Below are positions 33,938 through 41,914 of a DNA stretch of 64,000 bases, one piece after another; the first letter of the stretch is position 1, and each line of letters opens with the position of its first letter. The DNA lies in assembly GCA_964451925.1 (NCBI GenBank), contig CAYVKA010000007.1:42771-106770 (forward strand), read 5' to 3'. A program made the translations under genes and the position numbers. Below the pieces are notes generated by a model. That model did no database searches, was not told the DNA's origin, and saw only the letters and a list, made by a program, of their open reading frames with translations. The DNA is from Nevskia sp964451925. GTDB taxonomy: Bacteria > Pseudomonadota > Gammaproteobacteria > Nevskiales > Nevskiaceae.

Positions 33938-34693
33938 TTGAATAATCGGCTGGTGTGGGGTTGCAGCGTGGCTCTGGCACTGGTCCTGTCGGCTTGCGGC
34001 GGCAGTGACCTGAACAGCAGCCTTTCCAGTGCCGGCGGCGTTCGTGCGGTCAACGGCATCGCCGATTCGAGCGGCCTGGTGCTCAGCTTCAACGGCGGCA
34101 GCACCGGCAGCGCCTCGTTCGGTGCCGCCACCGCCAACTTTGTCGCCGCCACCGGCAGCTATGCCGCCACGCTGAGCAGCAACGGCGATACCTTCTCCAT
34201 CGGCAATATTTCCATTGCCGACGATCAGCTCACGGTCGTGTTCGGCACCGGCCTGATCAGCGGCACCCATGGCGGCTTCGCCGTGATGGCATCGCTGGCG
34301 GCGCCGCCCTCCGGCCAGTTCCGCCTGGAACTGGCACATGCCGCCTATGCCGAATCGCAGAGCGTGCGGCAATTCAACTTCTACCTGGTTGCGCCGGGGG
34401 CCGGGATCAGCGGCGCGACGCCCACAGCGGTGGACTACGGCGCCGCCTCCACCGCGGCGAACCTGCCCGACGGTAGTTACGAAATCGTGGTCACCGATGC
34501 CTCAGGCAAGGTGGTGTTCGACAGCGGCTCCAAGGGCGTGACCCTGCCTTTGCCGTCGAGCAACAGCAACGCCGGCGTCGTGCTGATCGGTGCGCTCGAC
34601 GCCAGCGGCGGCTCCGTCGACGGCTCCCCGGTCTCGCTGCTGGCGCTGCAGAACACCGGCGAAAGCCTGGCCCTGTTCAACGGCAAGAACTGA
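33938..34693 (+). CDS. DUF4397-like secreted lipoprotein
   Basis: The product has 251 residues. TTG 33938 is chosen because GAGGAGGGA lies four bases upstream and the protein then begins with a lipoprotein signal ending at the lipobox LSACG. The mature part starts VRAVNGIADSSGLVLSFNG and is rich in Gly, Ser and Ala with repeated beta-strand-like segments, resembling DUF4397 proteins (VRxxNAsp-type start, then two beta sandwiches). It is probably anchored to the outer membrane. Function unknown. Divergent from the phosphatase operon. Confidence 0.75.
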   Translation: MNNRLVWGCSVALALVLSACGGSDLNSSLSSAGGVRAVNGIADSSGLVLSFNGGSTGSASFGAATANFVAATGSYAATLSSNGDTFSIGNISIADDQLTVVFGTGLISGTHGGFAVMASLAAPPSGQFRLELAHAAYAESQSVRQFNFYLVAPGAGISGATPTAVDYGAASTAANLPDGSYEIVVTDASGKVVFDSGSKGVTLPLPSSNSNAGVVLIGALDASGGSVDGSPVSLLALQNTGESLALFNGKN

Positions 34694-34730
34694 AGGCCGC
34701 CACCGGTGCGATTGACTGGCGCCTGAGCGT

Positions 34731-35963
34731 CTACTTCACGAAGCCGCGCCGGGCCAGTTCGATGCGCGCGATCAGGCCCTTGTGCACTTCATCCGGGCCG
34801 TCGGCCAGGCGCAGCGAACGGGCCTGCATGAAGAAAGCGGTGAGCGGCACATCGCGCGATACGCCGGCGCCGCCGTGGATCTGGATGGCGTCGTCGACCA
34901 CCTTCTGCAGCACGTTGGGCGCCACCACCTTGATGGCGGAGATTTCGGTCATGGCGTTGAGTGCGCCGACCTTGTCGATCTTCCATGCCGCGTGCAGTGT
35001 CAGCAGGCGCGCCTGGTCGATGGCGATGCGCGCCTCGGCCACGCGCTCGCGGTTGCCGCCGAGGTTGAGGATCGGCTTGCCGAAGGCGCTGCGCTGCATG
35101 CCGCGCGTGATCATCAGTTCGAGCGTTTGCTCGGCTGCGCCGATACAGCGCATGCAGTGATGGATGCGGCCGGGGCCGAGGCGGCCCTGCGCGATCTCGA
35201 AGCCCTTGCCGGGGCCGGCGATGAAACTGGACAGCGGCACCCGCACGTTGCTGAAGTGCACTTCGCCGTGGCCGTGCGGCTCGTCGTATTCGCCGAACAC
35301 CGGCACCATGCGCTGGATCTCCACGCCCGGCGCGTCCAGCGGCACCAGCACCATCGAGTGCTGGTGGTGGCGGTCCTTGGTCGGGTCCGGTGTGAGCGCC
35401 ATGAAGATGGCGATCTTGGCGCGCGGGTCGCCGATGCCCGAGGACCACCATTTCTTGCCGTTGAGCACCACCGTGTCACCCTCGACCACGGCAGTGGCCT
35501 GCATGTTGGTGGCGTCGGAGGAGGCCACGTCGGGCTCGGTCATGCAGAACACCGAGCGCACCGTGCCGGCCAGCAGCGGCTTGAGCCAGCGCTCCTTCTG
35601 CTCCTCCGAGCCGTAGCGCCACAGCACTTCCATGTTGCCGGTGTCGGGCGCATTGCAGTTGAAGATCTCGGGCGCCATCAGGCTGCGGCCGGTCTCCTCG
35701 GCGATCGGCGCATATTCGAGCGTGCTGAGGCCGGCGCCGAGCCGGTCGTCGGGCAGGAACAGGTTCCACAGACCTTCCGCCCTGGCCTTGGCTTTCAGCT
35801 CCTCCACCAGCGGCGGAATGGTCCATTCCTTCCATTCGCCGCCGTGGCGCGCGGCGAGGATGCCGTCCCAATGCTGCTGTTCCACCGGCAGGATGTGCTG
35901 GCGCATGAAGGCCTTCACGCGCTTGATGTAGTCCTTGGCTTTGGGACTGGGCTCGAAATCCAT
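34731..35963 (-). CDS. Acyl-CoA dehydrogenase, ACAD10/11-like
   Basis: The product has 410 residues with the ACAD fold: CMTEPDVASSDATNMQ in the FAD/CoA region, LNGKKWWSSGIGDPRAKI, and GRIHHCMRCIGAAEQTLELM, which is characteristic of the ACAD10/11-like branch. The C-terminus has IQIHGGAGVSRDVPLTAFF and the basic end LIARIELARRGFVK. Such enzymes handle long, branched or 4-hydroxy acyl-CoAs. It is transcribed alone on the minus strand behind a 72-bp element shared with the phosphatase-SDR-GST operon, so it is probably co-regulated with that operon. Confidence 0.88.
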   Translation of the reverse strand: MDFEPSPKAKDYIKRVKAFMRQHILPVEQQHWDGILAARHGGEWKEWTIPPLVEELKAKARAEGLWNLFLPDDRLGAGLSTLEYAPIAEETGRSLMAPEIFNCNAPDTGNMEVLWRYGSEEQKERWLKPLLAGTVRSVFCMTEPDVASSDATNMQATAVVEGDTVVLNGKKWWSSGIGDPRAKIAIFMALTPDPTKDRHHQHSMVLVPLDAPGVEIQRMVPVFGEYDEPHGHGEVHFSNVRVPLSSFIAGPGKGFEIAQGRLGPGRIHHCMRCIGAAEQTLELMITRGMQRSAFGKPILNLGGNRERVAEARIAIDQARLLTLHAAWKIDKVGALNAMTEISAIKVVAPNVLQKVVDDAIQIHGGAGVSRDVPLTAFFMQARSLRLADGPDEVHKGLIARIELARRGFVK

Positions 35964-35987
35964 GGGATGATCCTCCGGCTTGGGCTT

Positions 35988-36059
35988 ACATCCTAGGCGC
36001 CGCCGGCCGCGCCATGAAATGATCCTTTTTGATCAGGCGCCATGCGCGGCGTTCATGGG
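35988..36059 (-). promoter_or_regulatory. Shared 72-bp upstream element, copy B
   Basis: This is the counterpart of 33791-33862 with identical spacing between all conserved blocks. The palindrome here is GCCATG-N9-CATGGG (36039-36059), and the TAGGAT end lies 26 bases before the acyl-CoA dehydrogenase start. Equal spacing but diverged filler sequence argues for functional constraint rather than a recent copy. Confidence 0.65.
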
Positions 36060-36135
36060 GTGTTGCCGCATCTTCTTCATCCGGGTGCAGTGAAGGACCC
36101 GGCTTGCAGCGCTCAGGATGACCCGATGGGGACGG

Positions 36136-38061
36136 TCAAGCCGCGGCGCGCATCGCCGGGGAAGGTGCCGCCGCCAGTGCCTGCTCCGCCGGGTGATCCT
36201 TGGCGCGCAGCACCCGGCCGAAGCGCTCGTGCGAGTACGCCGGGGTGTAGGTGCCTTCGTTCCAGGCCAGCTTGCCGCCGACCATGACCTGCGTCACCAC
36301 GCCTTCCGGCCGGTTCACCAGCTGTTCGCAGTCGAAAATGTCGCGGTGCACGGAACGGATGGTGCGCTCCGGCTGCCAGCACTGCAGCGCCTGCGGATCG
36401 ATCACGCACAGGTCGGCCTGCATGCCCGGCGCCAGCGTGCCGACGCGCAGGCCGAAGAACTCGGCCGGGTCGCGCGTCATGCGCCGCACCGCCACGGCGA
36501 CCTGCTGCAACCCGTCCGGCTGCGCCAGTTGCAGCGTGCGCAGGTTGCCGTCGTAGAACGCCATATTGGTCAGGTGCGCACCGGAATCGTTGAAGCCGGG
36601 CAGGGTCAGCGGATGGAACAGCAGCTTCTTCACCACGGCCGGATCGCGGTTGGCGGTGGTGGTGTGCCAGCGCAGCTGCGTGTCCCATTGCCGCAGCAGG
36701 TGCAGGAAGAAGTCGGCGTCGTCGCCGGCGGGTCTGGGGAAGGTGGCGAAGAACGCGGCCTCTTCGGCGTTGCGCGCTTCGGCGCTGTCGCCGCCCTGCC
36801 AGGCCAGCAGGCGGCGATAGGCGGCATCCAGCGTCTGGCCGTTCCAGCAGGGCAGCGGGCAGGACTCGACGTGCATGTCGTCGAGCCGGCGGTTCAGCAC
36901 GTTGTCCTCGCGCCGCAGCAGGCGCCGCAAATTGGCCAGCGTGAAGCCGCGTTTGCCCTTGTGCCACATGGCGCGGAAGGCGCGCACGTAGTCCGGGTCG
37001 TCGAGGATGCGCAGGCGCCCGGCGCGGTCGTCCAGCTCGCACTCGTTGAGCAGGCGCAGTTCGGGGATTTCCTCGGCGATTGGCGTGATCACGCCGTCGC
37101 TCCACAATTTGAACGGCGCCGACAGCGCCTGGAAGCGGAACAGGCCGTCGAGCAGCCGCGAGTTGAGCAGGCGCGACAGCGAAAGCCCCAGCTTCGCCAG
37201 CGAGCGGTTGGTGTGCAGGTCGATCGCCGCCACCGCGGTGGTCTTAAGCCGCCGGCCGTAGAGCCGGCCGCTGCAGAGCAGGAAGGTGCGCAGCGTCCGC
37301 ACGCGGCTGTCCTTGGGCGGTGTGGCCTGCCACACCCGGTCCCAGCGGCGCACGATGCCGGTCAGGCGCTTCAGTTCGTGGAACGGCGCGAACTGGGTGG
37401 GAATCTGCTTGCGCGTATTGGGCCGGTTGGCCAGGTAGTGGAACGGCAGTGCGTCGGTGGAAAAGCCCGCATAGCCCTCCTGCATGCCTTTCTCCAGCAG
37501 TGCCTCCATCCGTTCCAGCTCCACGCCGGTCGGCTCGCGCGTCACCGAAGCCTGCAGCCCCATTACCTCGATGCGCAACATCGAGTGCGGAATCAGCGGC
37601 ACCACGTTGGGGCCGAGCGGCAGGCGCTCGAAATGCTCCAGGTAAGCCCCGGAATCATTCCAGTGCACCGCGTCGCCGACCTTGCGCAGCACCTGCCGCG
37701 GCACGTTTTCGACCCGCGCAAAGCAGTCGACGATGGGGTCCTCGCCGTTGCGGCGTTGGTTGCCGTAGGCCACGCCGAGCGAGCAGTTGCTCATCACCAC
37801 CGTGGTGGTGCCATGACGCACCGCTTCCGGCAACTCGGGCGCCAGCTCCACTTCCAGGTCGAGGTGGGTGTGGATATCGAGCAGTCCTGGCATCAGCCAG
37901 CGGCCGCCGCAGTCGATCTGCGTGGCCCCGGCCGGCAGCGGCAGGTCCGGGCCGACCGCGGCGATGCGTCCCTCGCGCACCAGCACGTCGGCAACCTGCG
38001 GCGGGCCGCCGCTGCCGTCGAATACCGTCGCGCGCCTGAACAGGGTGGTCGTTATTTCCAT
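36136..38061 (-). CDS. Amidohydrolase, N-acyl-D-amino-acid deacylase-like
   Basis: The product has 641 residues. The metal site HTH is in GLLDIHTHLDLEVE (about 60-73), a Cys ligand-like residue in VMSNCSLGVA, later His-containing LIPHSMLRIEVMG, and Asp in PGFNDSGAHLTNM. This combination matches the D-aminoacylase branch of the amidohydrolase superfamily, but the protein is longer than the usual 480-520 residues because of an insert at roughly 220-420. Substrate uncertain: N-acylated amino acid or another amide. It begins 66 bases after the merR stop on the same strand and may be co-transcribed with it. Confidence 0.8.
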   Translation of the reverse strand: MEITTTLFRRATVFDGSGGPPQVADVLVREGRIAAVGPDLPLPAGATQIDCGGRWLMPGLLDIHTHLDLEVELAPELPEAVRHGTTTVVMSNCSLGVAYGNQRRNGEDPIVDCFARVENVPRQVLRKVGDAVHWNDSGAYLEHFERLPLGPNVVPLIPHSMLRIEVMGLQASVTREPTGVELERMEALLEKGMQEGYAGFSTDALPFHYLANRPNTRKQIPTQFAPFHELKRLTGIVRRWDRVWQATPPKDSRVRTLRTFLLCSGRLYGRRLKTTAVAAIDLHTNRSLAKLGLSLSRLLNSRLLDGLFRFQALSAPFKLWSDGVITPIAEEIPELRLLNECELDDRAGRLRILDDPDYVRAFRAMWHKGKRGFTLANLRRLLRREDNVLNRRLDDMHVESCPLPCWNGQTLDAAYRRLLAWQGGDSAEARNAEEAAFFATFPRPAGDDADFFLHLLRQWDTQLRWHTTTANRDPAVVKKLLFHPLTLPGFNDSGAHLTNMAFYDGNLRTLQLAQPDGLQQVAVAVRRMTRDPAEFFGLRVGTLAPGMQADLCVIDPQALQCWQPERTIRSVHRDIFDCEQLVNRPEGVVTQVMVGGKLAWNEGTYTPAYSHERFGRVLRAKDHPAEQALAAAPSPAMRAAA

Positions 38062-38127
38062 TGCACTACTCCGGTGCTTCCGTTCACCATAAGCTGCGGC
38101 GGCGTGCCCACAAATAGGAACTTTGAC

Positions 38128-38592
38128 CTAAGCCCCGCTCACGGACTGGGCAGAATCAGCCCCTGGGTCGAGCAAAGCTTCAATGATCGGGCAGCCGCGC
38201 ACCTCGCCGTGCCCGGAACAGTGCCCGGCATGGTGGGCCAGCACCGAGCGCATGCGGCTCAGTTCGGCGATGCGCGCTTCCAGGTCGGCCACGCGCCGCT
38301 GAGCAACGGCCTTGATCCTGCCGCGGTCGTGGCCGTCCTCCGTCAGCCGCAGCAGCTCGGCGATGTCATCCAGCGAGAAACCCAGGGTCTTGGCGCGGCG
38401 GATGAATTGCAGGCGCTGCAGGTCGGCCGTCCGGTACAGCCGGTAGCCCCCGGCGCTGCGCGGCGCGGGCTGCAGCAGGCCCTGCCGCTCGTAGAAGCGC
38501 ACGGTGTCGATGTTGACCTCGGCGGCCTTGGCCAGGCGGCCGATGGTGAAGGATTCGGGCGCCGCGGGGGCGGCGGGGCGGTGGGCGGGCAT
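38128..38592 (-). CDS. MerR-family heavy-metal-type regulator
   Basis: The product has 154 residues. The MerR winged helix is at about residues 15-60 (FTIGRLAKAAEVNIDTVRFY, then LLQPAPRSAGGYRLY), followed by the dimerisation coiled coil and a C-terminal cysteine/histidine loop (HHAGHCSGHGEVRGCPI). That loop resembles the metal-binding loop of the Cd/Pb/Zn-responsive branch. It has its own dyad promoter immediately upstream. No metal pump or chaperone gene lies beside it; the downstream gene is an amidohydrolase. Confidence 0.85.
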   Translation of the reverse strand: MPAHRPAAPAAPESFTIGRLAKAAEVNIDTVRFYERQGLLQPAPRSAGGYRLYRTADLQRLQFIRRAKTLGFSLDDIAELLRLTEDGHDRGRIKAVAQRRVADLEARIAELSRMRSVLAHHAGHCSGHGEVRGCPIIEALLDPGADSAQSVSGA

Positions 38593-38621
38593 GGCGGTTC
38601 CCGAAACGAGGGGGAGTGCCC

Positions 38622-38653
38622 AGTTTAAACCCTGGAGTTCAATCCAGGCTCAA
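38622..38653 (-). promoter_or_regulatory. MerR-type promoter with long spacer and dyad operator
   Basis: On the minus strand TTGAGC (38653-38648) and TAAACT (38627-38622) are separated by 20 bases. A near-perfect dyad, CCTGGATTGAACTCCAGG (38648-38631), sits in the spacer. A 19-20 base spacer with a central dyad is the hallmark of promoters activated by MerR proteins. It points into the merR gene 30 bases away. Confidence 0.75.
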
Positions 38654-38667
38654 GGCGCGGCCGGGCG

Positions 38668-38699
38668 AAAAAAACGCCCCAGCGCAGAGCGTTGGGGCG
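38668..38699 (-). terminator. Rho-independent terminator of the DUF1302 gene
   Basis: On the minus strand GCCCCAACGC pairs with GCGCTGGGGC around a short loop and ends in seven T. It lies 31 bases beyond the DUF1302 stop. Confidence 0.85.
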
Positions 38700-38730
38700 C
38701 GTGCCGCCGCAAGAGTTCTTGCGGGGATTC

Positions 38731-41226
38731 TCAGAACTGGTACTTGACGAAGACCTGGGCGAAATCGCGGTCGGACAGCACGTTCTGGTCGCCGCCGCCC
38801 CAGTACCAGGTGTAGCCCAGGTTGAGCGACAGCGAGGACTTGTAGCGGATCTCGTACAGCGAGTCGATTTCCTTGCGGCCGCCGACGAACTCGAACGCCG
38901 GGCCGGGTGAAATGCCCTGCACGTCCTGCGAGAACAGCAGGGTCGGGTGAATGCCGATGTTGGGCAGCACGTTCTCATAGCTGCCGATCACCACCACGCG
39001 GTAGCCCCAGGCGAAGGATTTGACGAAGTCGTTGATCGGCTGCTGGTGCGGGTTGAAGCGCAGGCCGTCGACGCCGTAGGAGCAGTCGGGAATGTTGGAG
39101 CAGGCCAGGCGCGAGCGGTTGGCGCCGCTGCCGTCGGCGCCGGCGGTGGCGCTGAGCGGCGTGTTCGGGCCGTCGATCTGCAGCACGTCGTGCGCCGGCA
39201 GGTTGGGGATGATGTCCGCGCCCACCTCGCCCAGCACGATGATCTGGTCGGCGCCGAAGGGGTTGTCCGAGGCGCCCAGCACGCGCGTCACGCCCAGGTC
39301 GAGCTTGACCAGCTCGAAGCGCTGGTAGCCCTCGATGTAGCCCGGATTGGCGCGGTTGAGCGGCTTGCTGTAGTCGGTCGGTGCATTCTCGCCGACCACG
39401 CCCCCGCGGTAGGGCAGGATGAAGTTGGGGAAGGCGCGCGCCGAGCCCGGCGCGGCGCCCAGGCCGAGCAGGTTGAAGGTGTCCTTGTAGCCCACCGAGT
39501 TGTTGGCGTTGACCACGAAGTCGCTGCCGCCGGCGCTGGCCACGCCGCCGTTGGCCTGGTTGGCGATGTTGAGGCCGGCGCCGGTGCCGAAGCAGTTGAG
39601 GCTGGCCTCGTGGCAGCGGGTCAGCGTCGGGCCGGCGGCGGCGAACTCCAGGTCGGCGATCGAAACCTGCATCGGCAGGTTGGGGCGGTAGGACGCCTCG
39701 CCCTGCACCGAGTAGCTGCCGAAGGTGGTGCTGAAGCTGGCGCCGATCAGGTCGATGTCTTCCGGGTATTCGAGGAACACCTTGCCGGTATTGAGCGGCA
39801 CGGCATCATCCTTGTTTTGCGACAGCAGGCCGTTCAGGCCCGGAATGCCGGGGCAGTCGGTCAGGAAGGACAGCAGGTCGTTGGCGTCGTTGCCGCGCGA
39901 ATTGCCTTCGCGGCGCGCGCAACTGGCCTTGGTGGCGAAGAAGCCGACATAGGGCAGGCGGGAATGGTAGTGCTCGAAGTACAGCGCCATGTCGGTGCCG
40001 TTGTTGATGCTGTCGGCGTAGTAGTCCAGCTTGACGCCGTACTGGCCGGCGGTGCGCGGGTTCATGTCCGGCGAGCGGCCGGCATAGGCGGTGGTATAGG
40101 TGATCAGGCCGAGCGGGCTGTCGAGCGGGTGGGCGATGTTGTTCGGATCGTCGGCGGTGCTGCCGAAGCTGAGATTGGCGAAGTGCCCGGCGTTGTAGGT
40201 GCCCAGGTCGTTGGACGAGAAGTAGCTGCCGGGTGCCGGCGCTTCCAGCGGCTTCCATTCCAGCTGGTAGAAGCCTTCCATGGTGGCGCTGTCGAACGGC
40301 TCGAAGCTGAGGAACAGCTGGTTGATCGGGGTGAAGTCCTCTTCCAGCTGGTTGCCGACGCGGTAGAAGTTGTTGCCGTTGATCGGGTTGGCCTGGTTGA
40401 TGCTGTTGAACACCAGCGTGGTGCTCTCCCCCCAGTTGATCACCTGGCGGCCGAGCTTGACGGTCAGCTTCTTGCCGTCGGTGAAAGGGATCGGCACCTT
40501 GCCGTAGATATAGCTGTCCAGGTACTCCAGGTTGGTGCCCACCTGCTTCAGCACCGCCGGATCAGTGCGCTTGATGCGCTCGGGCGCGCCCACGCCGTAG
40601 AGACGCTCCGACAGCAGCGGCACGTTGCCCGCCAACGGTGCCGGCAGCTGGATGGCCGACAGGCCCGGCACCGGCGAGCCGACACGGCCGACCGAGTTCA
40701 CGTTCTGCGGCGTGACGATGTCCGGGTGGTGTTCGTTGAAGTCGTTGTTGACGAAATCGTAGAAGTACAGCAGGCGGCCGAAGAAGCCGAAGTCGCCCCA
40801 GGTCAGGGTCAGGTCGGGCGTGACCTTGGCCGGCGCCTGGAAGATGTTGCCCTTGTTGTAGTTGAGGTCGCCGTCGTCGTGCGCCATCGAGTACTCGCCG
40901 GGCACCTGCGACAGCCGGCCGGCGGTGTAACCCTGGGTACGGTATACGCCCTGGCAGTCCTGGTAGAGGATGGTGCCGGCCGAACCGGGCGAGCTGCTGC
41001 ACGCCGTCGGATTGAGGTCGGCCTTGCCGATCAGGCTGTCGTTGCGGCTCTGCATGCGGATGCCGACGCCGGCGGTGGCCGTGGTGTTGAGCTGGCCGTG
41101 GATGCCGTTGTCGCTGCCGGGCACCGGGAGGTTGAAATCGATCGCACCGGCCAGGCCCGGAACCATCGCAAGGCCGGCGGCTGCCAGCAGCGGAACGACG
41201 AAACGACGATGGACTCCCAGCCGCAT
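38731..41226 (-). CDS. DUF1302-family outer-membrane protein
   Basis: The product has 831 residues. A signal peptide (cleavage near GLAGAIDF) is followed by a domain with the DUF1302 features HGQLNTTATAGVGIRMQSRN, TLTWGDFGFFGRLLYFYDF, LGRQVINWGES and a C-terminal amphipathic strand ending in Phe (FAQVFVKYQF), as in beta-barrel outer-membrane proteins. DUF1302 proteins commonly occur with DUF1329 proteins and RND exporters for hydrophobic compounds. A perfect AAGGAGGT ribosome site precedes ATG 41226. It has its own terminator and is probably monocistronic. The DUF1329 partner is at 43503. Confidence 0.88.
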   Translation of the reverse strand: MRLGVHRRFVVPLLAAAGLAMVPGLAGAIDFNLPVPGSDNGIHGQLNTTATAGVGIRMQSRNDSLIGKADLNPTACSSSPGSAGTILYQDCQGVYRTQGYTAGRLSQVPGEYSMAHDDGDLNYNKGNIFQAPAKVTPDLTLTWGDFGFFGRLLYFYDFVNNDFNEHHPDIVTPQNVNSVGRVGSPVPGLSAIQLPAPLAGNVPLLSERLYGVGAPERIKRTDPAVLKQVGTNLEYLDSYIYGKVPIPFTDGKKLTVKLGRQVINWGESTTLVFNSINQANPINGNNFYRVGNQLEEDFTPINQLFLSFEPFDSATMEGFYQLEWKPLEAPAPGSYFSSNDLGTYNAGHFANLSFGSTADDPNNIAHPLDSPLGLITYTTAYAGRSPDMNPRTAGQYGVKLDYYADSINNGTDMALYFEHYHSRLPYVGFFATKASCARREGNSRGNDANDLLSFLTDCPGIPGLNGLLSQNKDDAVPLNTGKVFLEYPEDIDLIGASFSTTFGSYSVQGEASYRPNLPMQVSIADLEFAAAGPTLTRCHEASLNCFGTGAGLNIANQANGGVASAGGSDFVVNANNSVGYKDTFNLLGLGAAPGSARAFPNFILPYRGGVVGENAPTDYSKPLNRANPGYIEGYQRFELVKLDLGVTRVLGASDNPFGADQIIVLGEVGADIIPNLPAHDVLQIDGPNTPLSATAGADGSGANRSRLACSNIPDCSYGVDGLRFNPHQQPINDFVKSFAWGYRVVVIGSYENVLPNIGIHPTLLFSQDVQGISPGPAFEFVGGRKEIDSLYEIRYKSSLSLNLGYTWYWGGGDQNVLSDRDFAQVFVKYQF

Positions 41227-41310
41227 TACCCCGACCTCCTTCGGTGATGGTTATTGTTGGTGCGCACCGGCGGCCGCAGGGGCCGACCGGGCAGTGGTGC
41301 GCGAACCTGT

Positions 41311-41338
41311 GCCGCATCTTGCCGCATCTTGCCGCATC
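41311..41338. repeat. Short tandem repeat upstream of the DUF1302 gene
   Basis: The decamer GCCGCATCTT occurs twice in a row, followed by a third partial GCCGCATC. It lies 85 bases upstream of the DUF1302 start in an otherwise gene-free 194-base stretch and might be a regulator-binding or slippage-prone tract. Confidence 0.5.
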
Positions 41339-41420
41339 GAGACTTCGTGTCAAGCGCCGCGCGGACAATGTCACAGGCTACGCGGCGAAGCGTGCGGCCG
41401 CTGTGGAACCGACGTCGCAG

Positions 41421-41879
41421 TCAGGTTGCTGCGGATTCCAGGTAGCGGGCCAACAGGCGCGCGAAATCGGGCAGCGCGGCGCCGACTTCGTTTTCCGCGC
41501 CGCCACGCAGGCGGGCATAGACCGATTTGATCGCGGCGTTGTGCACGCGGCCGGCGCGCGCGTCGGTGACACCGAGCAGGGCATCCACCGCCGTGTCCGA
41601 CCGGTCCTGCAGGAAGCTGGCAAAATCGGACTGTTGCGCGGTGACCAGGTAGTGCTGGTACAGCGGATCGAGCGCCGTGACGAATTCCGGCAGCAAGGCC
41701 TGCATCGCCCGCGGCAGGATGTCGGGGCGCGCCGTCCTGAGCAGGGACAGGCTGGTCTTCAGCGCCACGCCGCGCAGGCCGCCGCGCACGGCGATGCGCT
41801 CCTCGGTCAGGCGCACACAGTCGGCGACCAGCGCTTCGCGCTTGCGTTCAGTCAATACAATATCGGCCAGCGCCGGCAT
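41421..41879 (-). CDS. Small helical hypothetical protein beside an ABC1 kinase
   Basis: The product has 152 residues, predicted all-helical, without signal peptide or membrane segment. It starts MPALADIVLTERKREALVAD and has an internal GLRGVALKTSLSLLR stretch. I recall similar proteins encoded next to ABC1/AarF kinases, but I cannot name the family with certainty. It is divergent from the kinase gene with only 35 bases between starts, which suggests shared regulation and a related role. Confidence 0.72.
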   Translation of the reverse strand: MPALADIVLTERKREALVADCVRLTEERIAVRGGLRGVALKTSLSLLRTARPDILPRAMQALLPEFVTALDPLYQHYLVTAQQSDFASFLQDRSDTAVDALLGVTDARAGRVHNAAIKSVYARLRGGAENEVGAALPDFARLLARYLESAAT

Positions 41880-41914
41880 GCGATCATCCCCGAATTACGA
41901 ACAAGCAGAATCCT

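Noticed and set aside
36118..38628. 836-codon plus-strand frame
   Set aside because: It is antisense to the amidohydrolase and merR genes and has no domain signature.
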